Shown here: piece after piece, positions 36,263-45,180 of the stretch
Layout: each line of letters opens with the position of its first letter
How positions within the stretch are numbered: the first letter of the stretch is position 1
Origin: Paraburkholderia sp. PGU19
GTDB lineage: Bacteria; Pseudomonadota; Gammaproteobacteria; Burkholderiales; Burkholderiaceae
Assembly: GCF_013426915.1 (NCBI RefSeq)
Contig: NZ_AP023182.1
Location: 1,240,001-1,304,000 of the forward strand
Direction of reading: 5' to 3'
Length of the DNA stretch: 64,000 bases
The notes under the pieces: generated by a model
Database searches by the model: none
The model's input: only the letters and a program-made list of their open reading frames with translations
Told to the model about the DNA's origin: nothing
Made by a program: the position numbers and the translations under genes

Positions 36263-37345
36263 TCATAGATGGACAAGCCTCAGGGCAGTGCTCTGCTGAG
36301 CCGTCGCACCTCGGGGAGCCCACTCCTTAAGGAGCCTCTCGTATTCTGCCCTGTACTCGCGACCGCGCGTGACAAGGTATTCGCGTTCTACTTTGGCCTC
36401 ATCGCTCCTGCCGGAAAATTGAAGCGTCGCGGACAGCACCGTCCGCAACCGAATGTAAAGCAGATGAGTTGTGATATGAGGCGCCAGCGCGAGCCGACAG
36501 TCTCCAGGATAGGTCTCGTCTACCGCCTTCAGTGTCGTGCGCGCCTTCCATTCCGCGATGTCATACTCGCGGTCGAGTAGATGCAAGGTAGCGCCGACTG
36601 AGCCTGCGCAACGCAACCCCGGTTGGTCGACGAACTCACTTTGTGCAAGGTCTGCCTGGAAAACCTCCTGTCGAATCTGTTTCAGCGCTTCGAAATCTTC
36701 GTCTGCTCGCCTCGCTGCTGCACTTGGCTCCAGCGTCGCATATTCACGACCAGCGACGAATTCCCGTCCATAGCGATAAACCGGCTCCGCAATTTGCAAG
36801 AAGGGCTGCGGACCGGCAAGTGTCAGCCTGTCTTGCGCCCCGAACAGTCGAGCTGTCAAGAGGTACGCATGAGGTGCATCAAGCCGCAATACCTCTTGCA
36901 AACGACTGGCAAAGCTCCGGATACTTACCCTCGGCAACGCCGCCAATGGCACATCAGATGAATCCGGCTCGTAGCACGCTGGGAGTACGTCGATCAGCTC
37001 CCATGCCTGCGCTTCGAGATCCAGTTGAGTCTCGATGTTTTCGAAAACCTCGTCCATCCTGCGCCAACTGAACATAACGCTTTCCCGACTGATCGCGTCA
37101 CGACTGGTTTCAATGGAGATTCCCGGCAACATCGCCTGTAACTGCGCTGCCTTTGATTCCAGCCGCTGCTTCAATTCACTGAGAAACGGGCGCAACGCCT
37201 CCCCTTCCCATGACGGCAACTTGAGCGCAGTGGCAAGCGGACGAAAACGTTCGTACAATCCAGCCCTCCTGTATCCATTGATGACCCCGCCCGCAGTTTC
37301 GATTTGTTCATAATGAATTGGTATCGAGACATTCCTTGTCCGCAA
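36263..37345 (-). CDS. Unknown 360-residue protein, paralogue of the gene at 25197
   Basis: Shares full-length similarity with the 342-residue protein at 25197 (see that entry for shared motifs), with about 20 extra N-terminal residues (MRTRNVSIPIHYEQIETAGG). Helical, soluble, no signal peptide or membrane segment. It is divergent from the GIY-YIG-like gene at 37519 and, ~0.8 kb further, the small paralogue at 38181. Finding both partner families together twice suggests they act together. Confidence 0.75.
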   Translation of the reverse strand: MRTRNVSIPIHYEQIETAGGVINGYRRAGLYERFRPLATALKLPSWEGEALRPFLSELKQRLESKAAQLQAMLPGISIETSRDAISRESVMFSWRRMDEVFENIETQLDLEAQAWELIDVLPACYEPDSSDVPLAALPRVSIRSFASRLQEVLRLDAPHAYLLTARLFGAQDRLTLAGPQPFLQIAEPVYRYGREFVAGREYATLEPSAAARRADEDFEALKQIRQEVFQADLAQSEFVDQPGLRCAGSVGATLHLLDREYDIAEWKARTTLKAVDETYPGDCRLALAPHITTHLLYIRLRTVLSATLQFSGRSDEAKVEREYLVTRGREYRAEYERLLKEWAPRGATAQQSTALRLVHL

Positions 37346-37518
37346 TAGTCACGGTGTCGCACTCACGCCCCTATTCCCGCTAGACAGAAAATGTCCAAAA
37401 GCCGATGGATAATGCCAGGTATCAAACGGCAACCAGGTGCGCACAAACAGGGTATTCGACTTGCCGGACATCCTCCCTGGCTTGATCTTTCAACTGGAAG
37501 AACCCACGGAAAGGTTAG

Positions 37519-38073
37519 ATGAGCGGAAGAGTATTCGTGGTAAGCCATCCCTGGCTGGCGGGACACCTCAAGATCGTCGCATTCGGGAACCTGCAATCAA
37601 CCACCGATGCTGCGCTCGACGACGTGATCGATGCGCGTTCCGAGGTGCTCTTCGATCTCATCGCGGGTCGGCCAACGGAGGTTTCGCGCCGCGCATGGTA
37701 CGAGTTACGCTATTGCCCCGGCGCGGCGGGCTGGCTGCAGTGTCCGGCTTATTTAAGCATTTCCACCCTCAAACGAGTCGCTGCGCAGGCACTGGACGAG
37801 GACAAGTACATCGCCCGAGTCCGCGCTGGGCGCATAGCGCAATCCACCGTTTCCAGCCAACGAGCGATTTTGAGCGTGGTGAGGGACCTTCCTGGCATCG
37901 AGAGGTCCGGCAATGCAGGCCTGAGCGAGCGTTCGCATGGCAACGGTCGAGCACTGGCAATACGCGGCCTCGGTGCCAAAGAAACTTGCTCTGCCTGCCG
38001 TAGCGCCGTAGATGCGGGCAATAACCGATGCGCTTTGTGCGACGCTGCCCTCAACCGCTTCCAGCTTTGCTAA
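37519..38073 (+). CDS. GIY-YIG/T5orf172-like protein with C-terminal zinc ribbon
   Basis: The 184-residue protein begins [20 protein letters not shown], resembling the opening strand of T5orf172/MUG113-type GIY-YIG nucleases (usually YVYVLSNPxxPGxxKIG). Later [14 protein letters not shown] is in the right place for the second part of the fold, but the expected Arg/Glu catalytic residues are not obvious, so it may be inactive or a different family. The C-terminus has CSACRSAV...NRCALC, a zinc ribbon. It lies between the two partners of duplicated pair 2. Assignment is tentative. Confidence 0.5.
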
Positions 38074-38180
38074 GAAAAACGACCGGCTTATTCCGGGAAA
38101 TTGCCCAAACCGGTTGGGAAGACAGCCCCGCAGGAACTAATGCTCCACTCCGCGCCGCAGCGCCTGGGCCACGAAACGAT

Positions 38181-38516
38181 ATGACAATGACTTCCGGCAC
38201 TCTCATATCTGTAACCATCGAATACTTCCGAAATGCGCGTTATCGCAAGCGCCATCAAGTGGAAAGCCACCGGACCCCACGCTATCGCGTGCGATTTGAG
38301 TTGCACGGTCAGCCGCCCGTTGAAGCAGTCGTCGGACCTAATCCAACGCAATATCTGGTCGCAGACATTCGTGGAAGCGGACCTGGCGACTTTGTCGAAG
38401 TGCAGTTGTCGAATGACGGAGAAGATATTGTCAAATGGGTCAACAGGACGCGCGAGGAACTTTGGAACGCCCTTATCGAAACGGGGAAATGCGATCGAAG
38501 CGGACTAGAATCCTGA
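38181..38516 (+). CDS. Small protein, paralogue of the gene at 24425 (copy 2)
   Basis: A 111-residue version of the small paralogue, lacking about 30 N-terminal residues of copy 1. Shared core: RYRKRHQVESHRTPRYRVRF, QYLVADIRGSGPGDFVEVQL, SNDGEDIVKW. The ATG at 38181 is followed by a second at 38187; the open frame extends upstream but without similarity. No known domain. Confidence 0.6.
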   Translation: MTMTSGTLISVTIEYFRNARYRKRHQVESHRTPRYRVRFELHGQPPVEAVVGPNPTQYLVADIRGSGPGDFVEVQLSNDGEDIVKWVNRTREELWNALIETGKCDRSGLES

Positions 38517-39103
38517 GCTGGCAATTCTTGAGGGGCACAACTGGAGACCGCGAACTGTGCGGTGCCTATTCGCCATGACGAAATACCCACTTCGCAACGT
38601 AAGTTTGAGACGCGGAACGCCGTGCGTGAAGAATGGATGGCTCAACGATGCCGAATTTTTATTGAAGCGTTGACAATCGCGCAAAGCTCGTCAGCCTCTT
38701 TCTCAAATGGCTACGCATCAAGGCGCTACCGCAAGGATTCCGGGATGCGATTGAACAATGGGCCCACACAGCGCTTCGCGCTCCTACGACGACGCGCATG
38801 GCGGACTGCTTCAGGACGATACACTCGCTTTCCCGCCGAAAGAGCAGTTCGATGAGTGGTACCGGACTACACAAGAGCGCCGGCGTGAGTTCAAAAAAAA
38901 ACGACGGCTCGCCCATTCTTGTCGCATTTACTGCCGTCGGTAGTCTCTCGGCGACCCTGAAGAAGACTGAAGAGTCCAAGGAAGGGCGCTAGTCCGCGCC
39001 CTCGATCTCGGTTGCACTCGTTTACCGTGCGACCCGGCGCAGCCGGAGCGTGCAGAAGCACGCGCCGGTTTTGCGCCGGAATCGCTTGCCTGTTTCTCGC
39101 GCG
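38517..39103. other. 587-bp stretch, possible gene fragments only
   Basis: A plus-strand piece near 38775-38910 reads FPPKEQFDEWYRTTQERRRE FKKK, which looks like real coding sequence, but starts and ends are missing in that frame. Otherwise nothing; likely a decayed gene. Confidence 0.3.
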
Positions 39104-40267
39104 CTAGACGCAGCGCTCCGCTGCCGCTTTCACCTTGGGGACGACGTCGTTTCCGCCCATCTTTTCCCAAAGCTCTTCCATCGCTTTCAACGTCTGCTCA
39201 ACATCGAGGTCACCGTTGATGTCCACACTTACCGTTCGGATGCGCGTATAGAGGGCCTTGGCTGTCGTTCTGTCGGACACAGAAAATTCCCGACGCAGTT
39301 CATTAACGAACGTGTTCCGATCAAAGCGTTCGTCACTTACCGGGCCCACTTCCAGGCGGAAATAAAGTCTCGATTCGACCATACTGAACCACAACTGCAC
39401 TGGGCATGACGCTCTCCAGCGGTCGGTATTTGCCACCTGGAATCCGGGAATCGAGAGCCAGCTTTCAGCAACGAAGCAAACGTCATTCGCTCGCGTCGTG
39501 TGCGGCTTCAATCCCCCGATTTTCCCCGAAAACTTCTCTGAGAACTCCTTGAACGCTTCGGGTAGCACGGGCACGGGGCCGTGTTGCATGATAAGGTCCA
39601 ACGCGGTTTTGTGTTCTGCATAGATCTTCCTGCAGGCGTTGATGAGTTCTTGAGATGTAGCGATTTCTTTCTCGATCATTTCGACGTAATGGTGAATGGT
39701 CATTGAAACGGCCGACGCAAGCGAACTGTCACGGGTCAGGCGCCGTAACTCATTGGTCAACGTCCTGTAGTTGAGGGAGACCCACGCTTCGTCCTCACCG
39801 CTATAGCCATCAGGTGTGAGAAATGCGCCGATGAAATGAAATTCGGAATAGCGACTTTCGACAAGTTCGCGATACCTTTTCAACTGGTCTCGCCCCTCCG
39901 TTGCGTCGATCTTGTTCTCGATGACGAACATCAACCGCAAGTCAGGAATCTCGACGGTGATATCAAAGTGGTCTCGCTCGCAGTAGACCCGTGCCTTCGA
40001 GCAATCGGTCACCGCAATGGCAAGTCGCGATACTGGCGAATCAGGATGACCAGATACGGTGGCCATCAAAATAGCACGGAGAAATTTATCCCCCAGTCCG
40101 TGGGTTTCTGCGGGGTTCAGCAAAAAGGAAAGAAAGCGCGAGTGCCTGATTTCCTGCCGCGCCATTCCGATAGCGTCGAACAGGTTGAAACAGTTGACAA
40201 GGCCATGTTCGCGTTCTAACACTGATACAGCATCGATAAGTTCCAGGAGTTCTTGCTCGCGTTTCAT
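39104..40267 (-). CDS. PD-(D/E)XK nuclease family protein (PDDEXK_4-like)
   Basis: A 387-residue protein with the nuclease signature early in the chain: QEIRHSRFLSFLLNP (Glu39/His42, typical of PDDEXK_4), HFDITVEI (Asp102) and VIENKID (Glu117-x-Lys119). The C-terminal half includes WLSIPGFQVANTDRWR and LWFSMVESRLYFRLEVGP, matching the long tail of this family. Such proteins are common stand-alone genes in defence-rich DNA. Target unknown. ATG 40267 begins MKREQELLELIDAVSVLERE; the ribosome-binding site is weak. Confidence 0.85.
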   Translation of the reverse strand: MKREQELLELIDAVSVLEREHGLVNCFNLFDAIGMARQEIRHSRFLSFLLNPAETHGLGDKFLRAILMATVSGHPDSPVSRLAIAVTDCSKARVYCERDHFDITVEIPDLRLMFVIENKIDATEGRDQLKRYRELVESRYSEFHFIGAFLTPDGYSGEDEAWVSLNYRTLTNELRRLTRDSSLASAVSMTIHHYVEMIEKEIATSQELINACRKIYAEHKTALDLIMQHGPVPVLPEAFKEFSEKFSGKIGGLKPHTTRANDVCFVAESWLSIPGFQVANTDRWRASCPVQLWFSMVESRLYFRLEVGPVSDERFDRNTFVNELRREFSVSDRTTAKALYTRIRTVSVDINGDLDVEQTLKAMEELWEKMGGNDVVPKVKAAAERCV

Positions 40268-40376
40268 CGTAGTTTCGGCACTTCAGAAAACAATTTGTAA
40301 GCACACACCGACCTATTTCACTCGTTGAGTTGAAGAGGTCAAGTCATAGCGAGAGACCTGCGCGTTGCAACTAATG

Positions 40377-40889
40377 TCAGGACGACGGCATTGCCATGAC
40401 ACCATCCAGAAAGCCGCTCATGCGTGGAATTTGATCTATACCGCCATATGTCGAGTTGTTCCATACATCGAGGTCCGCCGAAGGCAGTTGCTTCTTGAAG
40501 TTGCCAATTGCCGCGAGGAACGCACGGAGTGGCACAACGCATCGCCTGTAATTTGAATAGTGACGATCGAACATGTATCCCAGGAAGTTCGATTGGATGC
40601 ACAAGGCGATCTTGAACTGTACCGAAGCGTCGCTAGCGAGCAGTCTTTCGACGAACTTCCCCATTCTGACGCAGGCTTTGTACGATTCTTCACTATCGGA
40701 AAAGCGCATCTCAGTCGAACATTGCTCCGACACGAAGCTATTGCACTCTGCCAGCAGAGTCTTGAGATCTTCATCCAGATTCCGCCTGTCGATCTCGAAG
40801 CATCTTCCACCGAGGCCATCCCGAATCAGACGCACATGAGGCACGAACCGGTGGGAACTCTCGATTAATCGTTCAACAAGTGTTGCCAT
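40377..40889 (-). CDS. Unknown 170-residue protein
   Basis: ATG 40889 follows GGGAGAGAACGT, which decides this start over an upstream one at 40928. The protein is helical with several Cys and Ser (FVSEQCSTEMRFSDSEESYK, CIQSNFLGYMFDRHYSNYRR). No family recognised. It is 109 bp upstream of the PDDEXK_4 gene on the same strand, so co-transcription is possible. Confidence 0.6.
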   Translation of the reverse strand: MATLVERLIESSHRFVPHVRLIRDGLGGRCFEIDRRNLDEDLKTLLAECNSFVSEQCSTEMRFSDSEESYKACVRMGKFVERLLASDASVQFKIALCIQSNFLGYMFDRHYSNYRRCVVPLRAFLAAIGNFKKQLPSADLDVWNNSTYGGIDQIPRMSGFLDGVMAMPSS

Positions 40890-41059
40890 ACGTTCTCTCC
40901 CTAGATGTCTGTCGGCACGTCTATGCACCGCAGTGAGCGCTTCGTCTAATCTTGCCTAGATGCCATTGCCGACTTCTATGTCAATAAGGCTTTTGCCGGA
41001 CACGGTAAATTCCGTGAGATAAGCCTTCACGTACCGCTGACCGTTGCATCCCGATGGCC

Positions 41060-41383
41060 TTAATTACTAAATGTATGGCCGCAGTCCAGGCATTTATAGT
41101 TGTCGAGCACGTGATCGTCGACGAATTCGCCCACTTTGGCACCAACCGCCCCACCAGCCGCAGCGCCGGTCAATGCCCCCAGTATTCCGCCTACAATTGC
41201 ACCGGCAGCCGTTCCCACCACCGGGACAAATGAACCAATGACGGCGCCAGCTGCGGCCCCTTCTCCGGCGCCTGCCCAGCCACCAACCGCCCCAGCCGTT
41301 GCACCCACTGCTGAGCCAGTTCTCTTGCCGTAGTTGCGCTTGTCAACTTTCGCGCTTGTGCATTTGGGACATGACGTTGCCAT
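41060..41383 (-). CDS. Zinc-ribbon protein with glycine-zipper membrane segment
   Basis: The 107-residue protein starts MATSCPKCTSAKVDKRNYGK and ends YKCLDCGHTFSN, so two CxxC knuckles at either end could form one zinc ribbon. Between them is a long Gly/Ala-rich glycine zipper (GAVGGWAGAGEGAAAGAVIG and ALTGAAAGGAVGAKVG) likely to insert in a membrane as a helical hairpin. GAGG lies upstream of ATG 41383. Similar proteins occur widely; function unknown. Confidence 0.7.
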   Translation of the reverse strand: MATSCPKCTSAKVDKRNYGKRTGSAVGATAGAVGGWAGAGEGAAAGAVIGSFVPVVGTAAGAIVGGILGALTGAAAGGAVGAKVGEFVDDHVLDNYKCLDCGHTFSN

Positions 41384-41576
41384 GATTAGTCCTCGCAAGG
41401 TTGAGATGAAATAGAAGCGTTCTGCCGTCATGTATTACGACGATTTGCCACCAAACCTTTAGATATTTTTTCTAAATTTGAGAGCGAATATTCATTTCAG
41501 CGGTTTGCACGCGAAAGTGCTTTCGGATCGTCCGTATAGTGCTGTGGATATAACGTTGCTTGTTGTGTCGTATACC
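41384..41576. other. Intergenic, no gene seen
   Basis: AT-richer than average, upstream of the zinc-ribbon gene and ending at the ISKra4 inverted repeat. It should contain that gene's promoter, but no clear hexamers stand out. Confidence 0.35.
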
Positions 41577-41596
41577 GGAGACCGCGCCAAAGCGGG
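41577..41596 (+). repeat. ISKra4 terminal inverted repeat, left
   Basis: GGAGACCGCGCCAAAGCGGG; exact complement of 43707-43726. Confidence 0.9.
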
Positions 41597-41600
41597 CGCT

Positions 41601-43004
41601 TTATGCCGCGATATGATGAGTGCAATCGTTGCCTGCGAGCGTCGGATACCATCGCTCGAAGCATGATCGCAACTGCTCATTCAGGACGGACGTCCTCACC
41701 TGCAGAAGGCCTTGCGCATGAGCCGGTCGCCATGCCATCTGCTGACGCTTCACAAAGCGCTTGCTGACTACCTGGTTGACCGCCGACTCGACGAAGCTCG
41801 AGGTGATCGGCTCGCCATGACGGTAGCGGTCCCCGTAGTTCACGATAAAGCGCTGGTTGTTCTCGATATAGCCGATGAACTCCTCGAGTCTGGCCAGCAG
41901 TCTGGCCTCCTCGGGACTGTCATCCGTGGCGAGTTCCCAGCCCAGGCGTTCAAGCCGCTGCAGCGCCGGATAAGGGCAGCCGTGCCAGAGGTGCCACTTT
42001 GCACTGCGCAGCGCATCGATCAGTGTCTCGACACATGGCCGTTCGTCGCGGTCCGGCAACCCCTTCATCATCTGTTCGAGATTCTGTACCCGCATGGCGA
42101 CGTGAAACCAGTCGAGTACTCTCTCGCCACAATCGCCAAAGTCGAACTGGGCGCGGCGCACGGTGTCGCCGCCGTCCGACAGGAAAGTTACCGGCTGGTC
42201 GGCGCCGACGCCTTCCTGCGCAAGAAACGCCAGCATCCGATCGGCAGGCTCGTGCTCGAGTGTGTGAACGTAAGCGAAGCTGTGTCCGCGACCGTCGTCG
42301 CGCAGTGATTTCCCGACGATGACTTCGAACCAGCCGTCCTGCCGGCTGCTGTGTCCGGCCAGGCGGATATAGCCGCCGTCGATGCCCACGGCGCGTACTG
42401 AACTGTGCTGCGGAATGGCGCATCGGCCAGCAGGCAGATTGACGTATCGCCGTTGCTCGACGGCGACCATTGCCTTCGAACTCTCAAGGCGGCGGCCGAG
42501 CGCGGCGACGCGTCTCCGGATCGTGGTGGCCGCAAGCACATGCTCAAGCGGTAACACCTCCTGCAGTACCCGGACGGTCAGCCCGTAGGACATCAACGCG
42601 GCAAATTTGGCCTCGAGATACTGCAGTTCGGGACTCGTCCGCTCACGCAGGCAACTGGCCAGCGGGCTGAAGGACCGGCGCGCGCTTCCGTTACAACGGC
42701 ACTGGTACAGCCGTGGGCTGTCGAACGATAGCCGGCCAAACACCGAGCGGTAGAGCAGGCGATGGTGGCCCTTGACGGTCAGACGGGAGCCGCAATCCGG
42801 ACACACGCTCATTCGGGCAATCGCCTCAGTGGCCTGGGCTTCTATCATCGAACGCTGCAGCCGGCCCAGCAGCGCCTTTGCCTCTTCAAGGTGCAAGCCA
42901 AGTGAGCCGGCATCGAAGCCTTCCCGTTCGAAGTGGGCAATCTCCGTGATACTCGGCTGCTCGTCGACTTCCGTCCGAACCACAATCTGCACGCTGATCT
43001 GCAT
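41601..43004 (-). CDS. ISKra4-family transposase
   Basis: From ATG 43004 (MQISVQIVVRTEVDEQPSIT) the 467-residue protein has the family layout: Cys motif CPDCGSRLTVKGHH (zinc knuckle, ~residue 68), CRCNG, then the DDE domain with AVGIDGGYIRL (first Asp), VLDWFHVAMRVQNLEQMM (second acidic motif, DWFH) and IENNQRFIVNYGDRYR / TSSFVESAVNQVVSKRF (Glu motif). The open frame begins 23 codons earlier inside the accessory gene. All catalytic motifs are present, so it is probably active. Confidence 0.93.
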   Translation of the reverse strand: MQISVQIVVRTEVDEQPSITEIAHFEREGFDAGSLGLHLEEAKALLGRLQRSMIEAQATEAIARMSVCPDCGSRLTVKGHHRLLYRSVFGRLSFDSPRLYQCRCNGSARRSFSPLASCLRERTSPELQYLEAKFAALMSYGLTVRVLQEVLPLEHVLAATTIRRRVAALGRRLESSKAMVAVEQRRYVNLPAGRCAIPQHSSVRAVGIDGGYIRLAGHSSRQDGWFEVIVGKSLRDDGRGHSFAYVHTLEHEPADRMLAFLAQEGVGADQPVTFLSDGGDTVRRAQFDFGDCGERVLDWFHVAMRVQNLEQMMKGLPDRDERPCVETLIDALRSAKWHLWHGCPYPALQRLERLGWELATDDSPEEARLLARLEEFIGYIENNQRFIVNYGDRYRHGEPITSSFVESAVNQVVSKRFVKRQQMAWRPAHAQGLLQVRTSVLNEQLRSCFERWYPTLAGNDCTHHIAA

Positions 43005-43662
43005 GGCGGCCTCCTCCGCTCGGCACATCGCCTGGGCGATCAGCATATCGCACCAGCGTCTGCAGGCGTTCATTCGCCGCCCGACCGTCGAAACGCCGAT
43101 CCAGCCAGATGAGCCATTCGTCGGCCTCGAAGCGCAGATCGTTCACGTCAATCTGGCCTTCGCGCAAAGTCTCAATCCACTCGAGAAACTCCTGCTCGCC
43201 ATGAACTTCGAGAGCGTTCATGTATCTCTCGGGTCCTCCGGCGTCTTCTGGCAGGCAACGCCCGGAGCCCGCGACGCAGCGTGGTAGTGGTCTTGCCCGC
43301 TGGTTGCACGTTCGCCGCTCGACGCGCACGTCATGCAACCACCACGAGGTGAAGTCGTACAGATAGGCAAAGCACTCATGTTCGTGCAGGCCAAATGCTG
43401 CGAGGGACAGGCTGTCTGGGCCGTCGAAGAATTGGAACGCACCGTCACGATGTCCACCGTAACGCCATCCGCGGATGACGAACCGGTGCAGGTGTTCGTC
43501 GTTCCAGCCCATGGCGAGCTGGATTACCTGATGCGACTGCGCAATCGTGATCTGCTCGGGAATCAGGAGTCGCCGCCAGACCGGCGGGCTGACGCCCCGC
43601 AGACTGATTCGCAACTGGAGAACGGAAGATGCTTCGGAAGAGTCGGAGTCCATCGAAGGCAC
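42886..43662 (-). CDS. pRiA4b ORF-3-like accessory protein of ISKra4
   Basis: A plasmid pRiA4b ORF-3 family protein: LQLRISLRGVSPPVWRRLLI, IQLAMGWNDEHLHRFVIRG, YLYDFTSWWLHDVRVE and CVAGSGRCLPEDAGGPERY are family hallmarks. The conserved part ends near residue 190; the remaining ~65 residues are read in a frame overlapping the transposase start and look non-conserved. Translation of the transposase may be coupled by reinitiation or frameshifting in this overlap; this is an inference. Role in transposition is unknown. Confidence 0.8.
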   Translation of the reverse strand: MPSMDSDSSEASSVLQLRISLRGVSPPVWRRLLIPEQITIAQSHQVIQLAMGWNDEHLHRFVIRGWRYGGHRDGAFQFFDGPDSLSLAAFGLHEHECFAYLYDFTSWWLHDVRVERRTCNQRARPLPRCVAGSGRCLPEDAGGPERYMNALEVHGEQEFLEWIETLREGQIDVNDLRFEADEWLIWLDRRFDGRAANERLQTLVRYADRPGDVPSGGGRHADQRADCGSDGSRRAAEYHGDCPLRTGRLRCRLTWLAP

Positions 43663-43706
43663 TATAAAGGCTTCGTTCAGTCATGTTCGCAGACCCGATT
43701 CCAGCC

Positions 43707-43726
43707 CCCGCTTTGGCGCGGTCTCC
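43707..43726 (-). repeat. ISKra4 terminal inverted repeat, right
   Basis: Reads as the same 20-mer on the minus strand; all twenty bases match the left repeat. Confidence 0.9.
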
Positions 43727-44805
43727 TTCGTGGTTTCCGACGGGGCGGTCTCATGGACGTTGAAGACGTATCGGCGCGCGTGATCCCAGCAAGATGCCAG
43801 GCGAACCTTGCCGCTTTCGGTCAGCTCGTTGAAGCCGGCATAGCCGTCCGCCTGAAGAACGCCTTCGAATCCGGCAAGATGGGTCTGGGGGTGGATGCCT
43901 TTGCGGTCCGGCGAGTACGCGAATCAGACAGCAGCGGGTTCGCTCGAACCAGAGCGTCGATCATCGCGCACGTAGACCCACAACCGACCAGTTTTGGTTT
44001 TCTTGTTGCCGGGCGCGAGCACCGGGATCGGCGTGTCGTCCGCGTGGAGCTTCGCCGCCGACATCGTGTAACGACGCAGCGCTTCAGTCAGCAACCGGCA
44101 GAGTTCTTCGCATTGCCCGACCCAGCGCGCCATGGTGGCCCGATCGAGACGGACGCTGTCGCGCGCCGCGATCTCGGATTGCCGATACAGCGGCGTATGG
44201 TTCGCATATTTCGAAACGATGATCTCGGCCAGCAAGCTCGGATGCGCGATGCTGCGCTCGATTGGCAGCCCCGGCATGGGTGGTTGCACGATATGGCCGC
44301 AACCGGTGCAGATCCGCTTGCGACGGATCGTGCGGATGACCTTGAACATCGCCGTAACGCGTGCGAGTTGCTCGGACACGTCCTCGCCGAGCAACTCCAT
44401 GGCGTTGTTGCACTTCGGGCACGTCGAGTCGGGCTCGAGCACGCGGTCTTCGCGCGGCAGATGGGGCGGCAGGGCTTCCTTTGCGGATGCCGCAGACGCG
44501 CCTGAACTTGATGCACGAGCGCGCGCACGGCGAACATCGGCAACGCCGCTGCCCGCTGCCAGATCCTCAAGTTGGGTTTCGAGCCGATCGATCTGTCGGT
44601 CTACCTGCTCGGATTTACGACCGAAGTGCATGCGCCTGAGCTTGTCGATCTGTGCCTTCAGGCGCTCAAGTTCCTGGTCCCGCTCAACAATCTCCCGGTC
44701 GCGTTCGGCGATCTCCTGGCGCATCTTTGCCATCGATGCCTGCTGCTCGAGCACAAGGGCGTGGAGCTCGGCAACGGTTTGCGGAAGCGGCGCATGGTCA
44801 GGCAT
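43727..44805 (-). pseudogene. tnpC: IS66 TnpC transposase, nonsense codon and truncated
   Basis: From ATG 44805: coiled-coil start (MAKMRQEIAERDREIVERDQ), RRMHFGRKSEQVDRQ, zinc-binding CPKC...CTGCGHIVQPPMPGLPIER, SKYANHTPLYRQSEI and LHADDTPIPVLAPG (first DDE Asp). At 43926-43924 an in-frame TGA stands where the family has Trp (PAVWFAYSPDRKG); the frame then continues as FAYSPDRKGIHPQTHLAGF and QADGYAGFNELT, up to the ISKra4 end at 43726. The rest, with the last catalytic Glu, is absent. Confidence 0.92.
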
Positions 44806-44835
44806 GCGCTGCAGTTTACGAGCCTTCGATGAGGT

Positions 44836-45180
44836 TTACAACATCGACAATGCGGCCGTACGACGGGGTTGTCGCCAATCGATGCCTTCCAGCAACATCG
44901 ACAGCTGCGCAGACGTCAGATAGATCTTGCCTCCATCAGCCTGTGGCCAAATAAATCGTCCGCGCGAAAGCCGCTTCGCAAGAAGCCATAGGCCGTCATC
45001 GGTTGCCCACAGAATTTTTACGAGATCGCCGCGACGCCCTCGAAAAATGAACACATCGCCGCCGAGCGGATTCTCTTGGAGTGCCGTTTGCACCTTTGCG
45101 GCAAGAGCAGGAAAGCCGCTACGCATGTCGGTTACGCCCGCAGCGATCCACACGCGCGTACCCGTTGGCAGGCCGATCAC
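44836..45180 (-). CDS. tnpB: IS66 TnpB accessory protein
   Basis: Typical 114-residue IS66 Orf2: VWIAAGVTDMRSGFPALAAK, GGDVFIFRGRRGDLVKILW, LLAKRLSRGRFIWP and SMLLEGIDWR. Required for transposition of IS66 elements, exact role unclear. Its ATG overlaps the tnpA stop by four bases (45177-45180). Confidence 0.95.
   Translation of the reverse strand: MIGLPTGTRVWIAAGVTDMRSGFPALAAKVQTALQENPLGGDVFIFRGRRGDLVKILWATDDGLWLLAKRLSRGRFIWPQADGGKIYLTSAQLSMLLEGIDWRQPRRTAALSML

Larger units (their letters stand above)
41577..43726 (-). mobile_element. ISKra4-family insertion sequence
   Basis: A 2150-bp element bounded by perfect 20-bp terminal inverted repeats (GGAGACCGCGCCAAAGCGGG at 41577-41596 and its complement at 43707-43726). 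It encodes an ISKra4-type transposase and a pRiA4b ORF-3-like accessory protein in overlapping frames. No target-site duplication is seen; one side is a truncated IS66 tnpC and the other is unrelated, so sequence was lost after or during insertion. Confidence 0.9.

Noticed and set aside
41570..43735. Target-site duplication around ISKra4
   Set aside because: The bases outside the two inverted repeats (ATACC on the left, TTCGT on the right) do not match.
43333..44505. 390-codon plus-strand frame spanning the ISKra4/IS66 junction
   Set aside because: It is opposite recognised IS genes and crosses an element boundary; composition is not protein-like.
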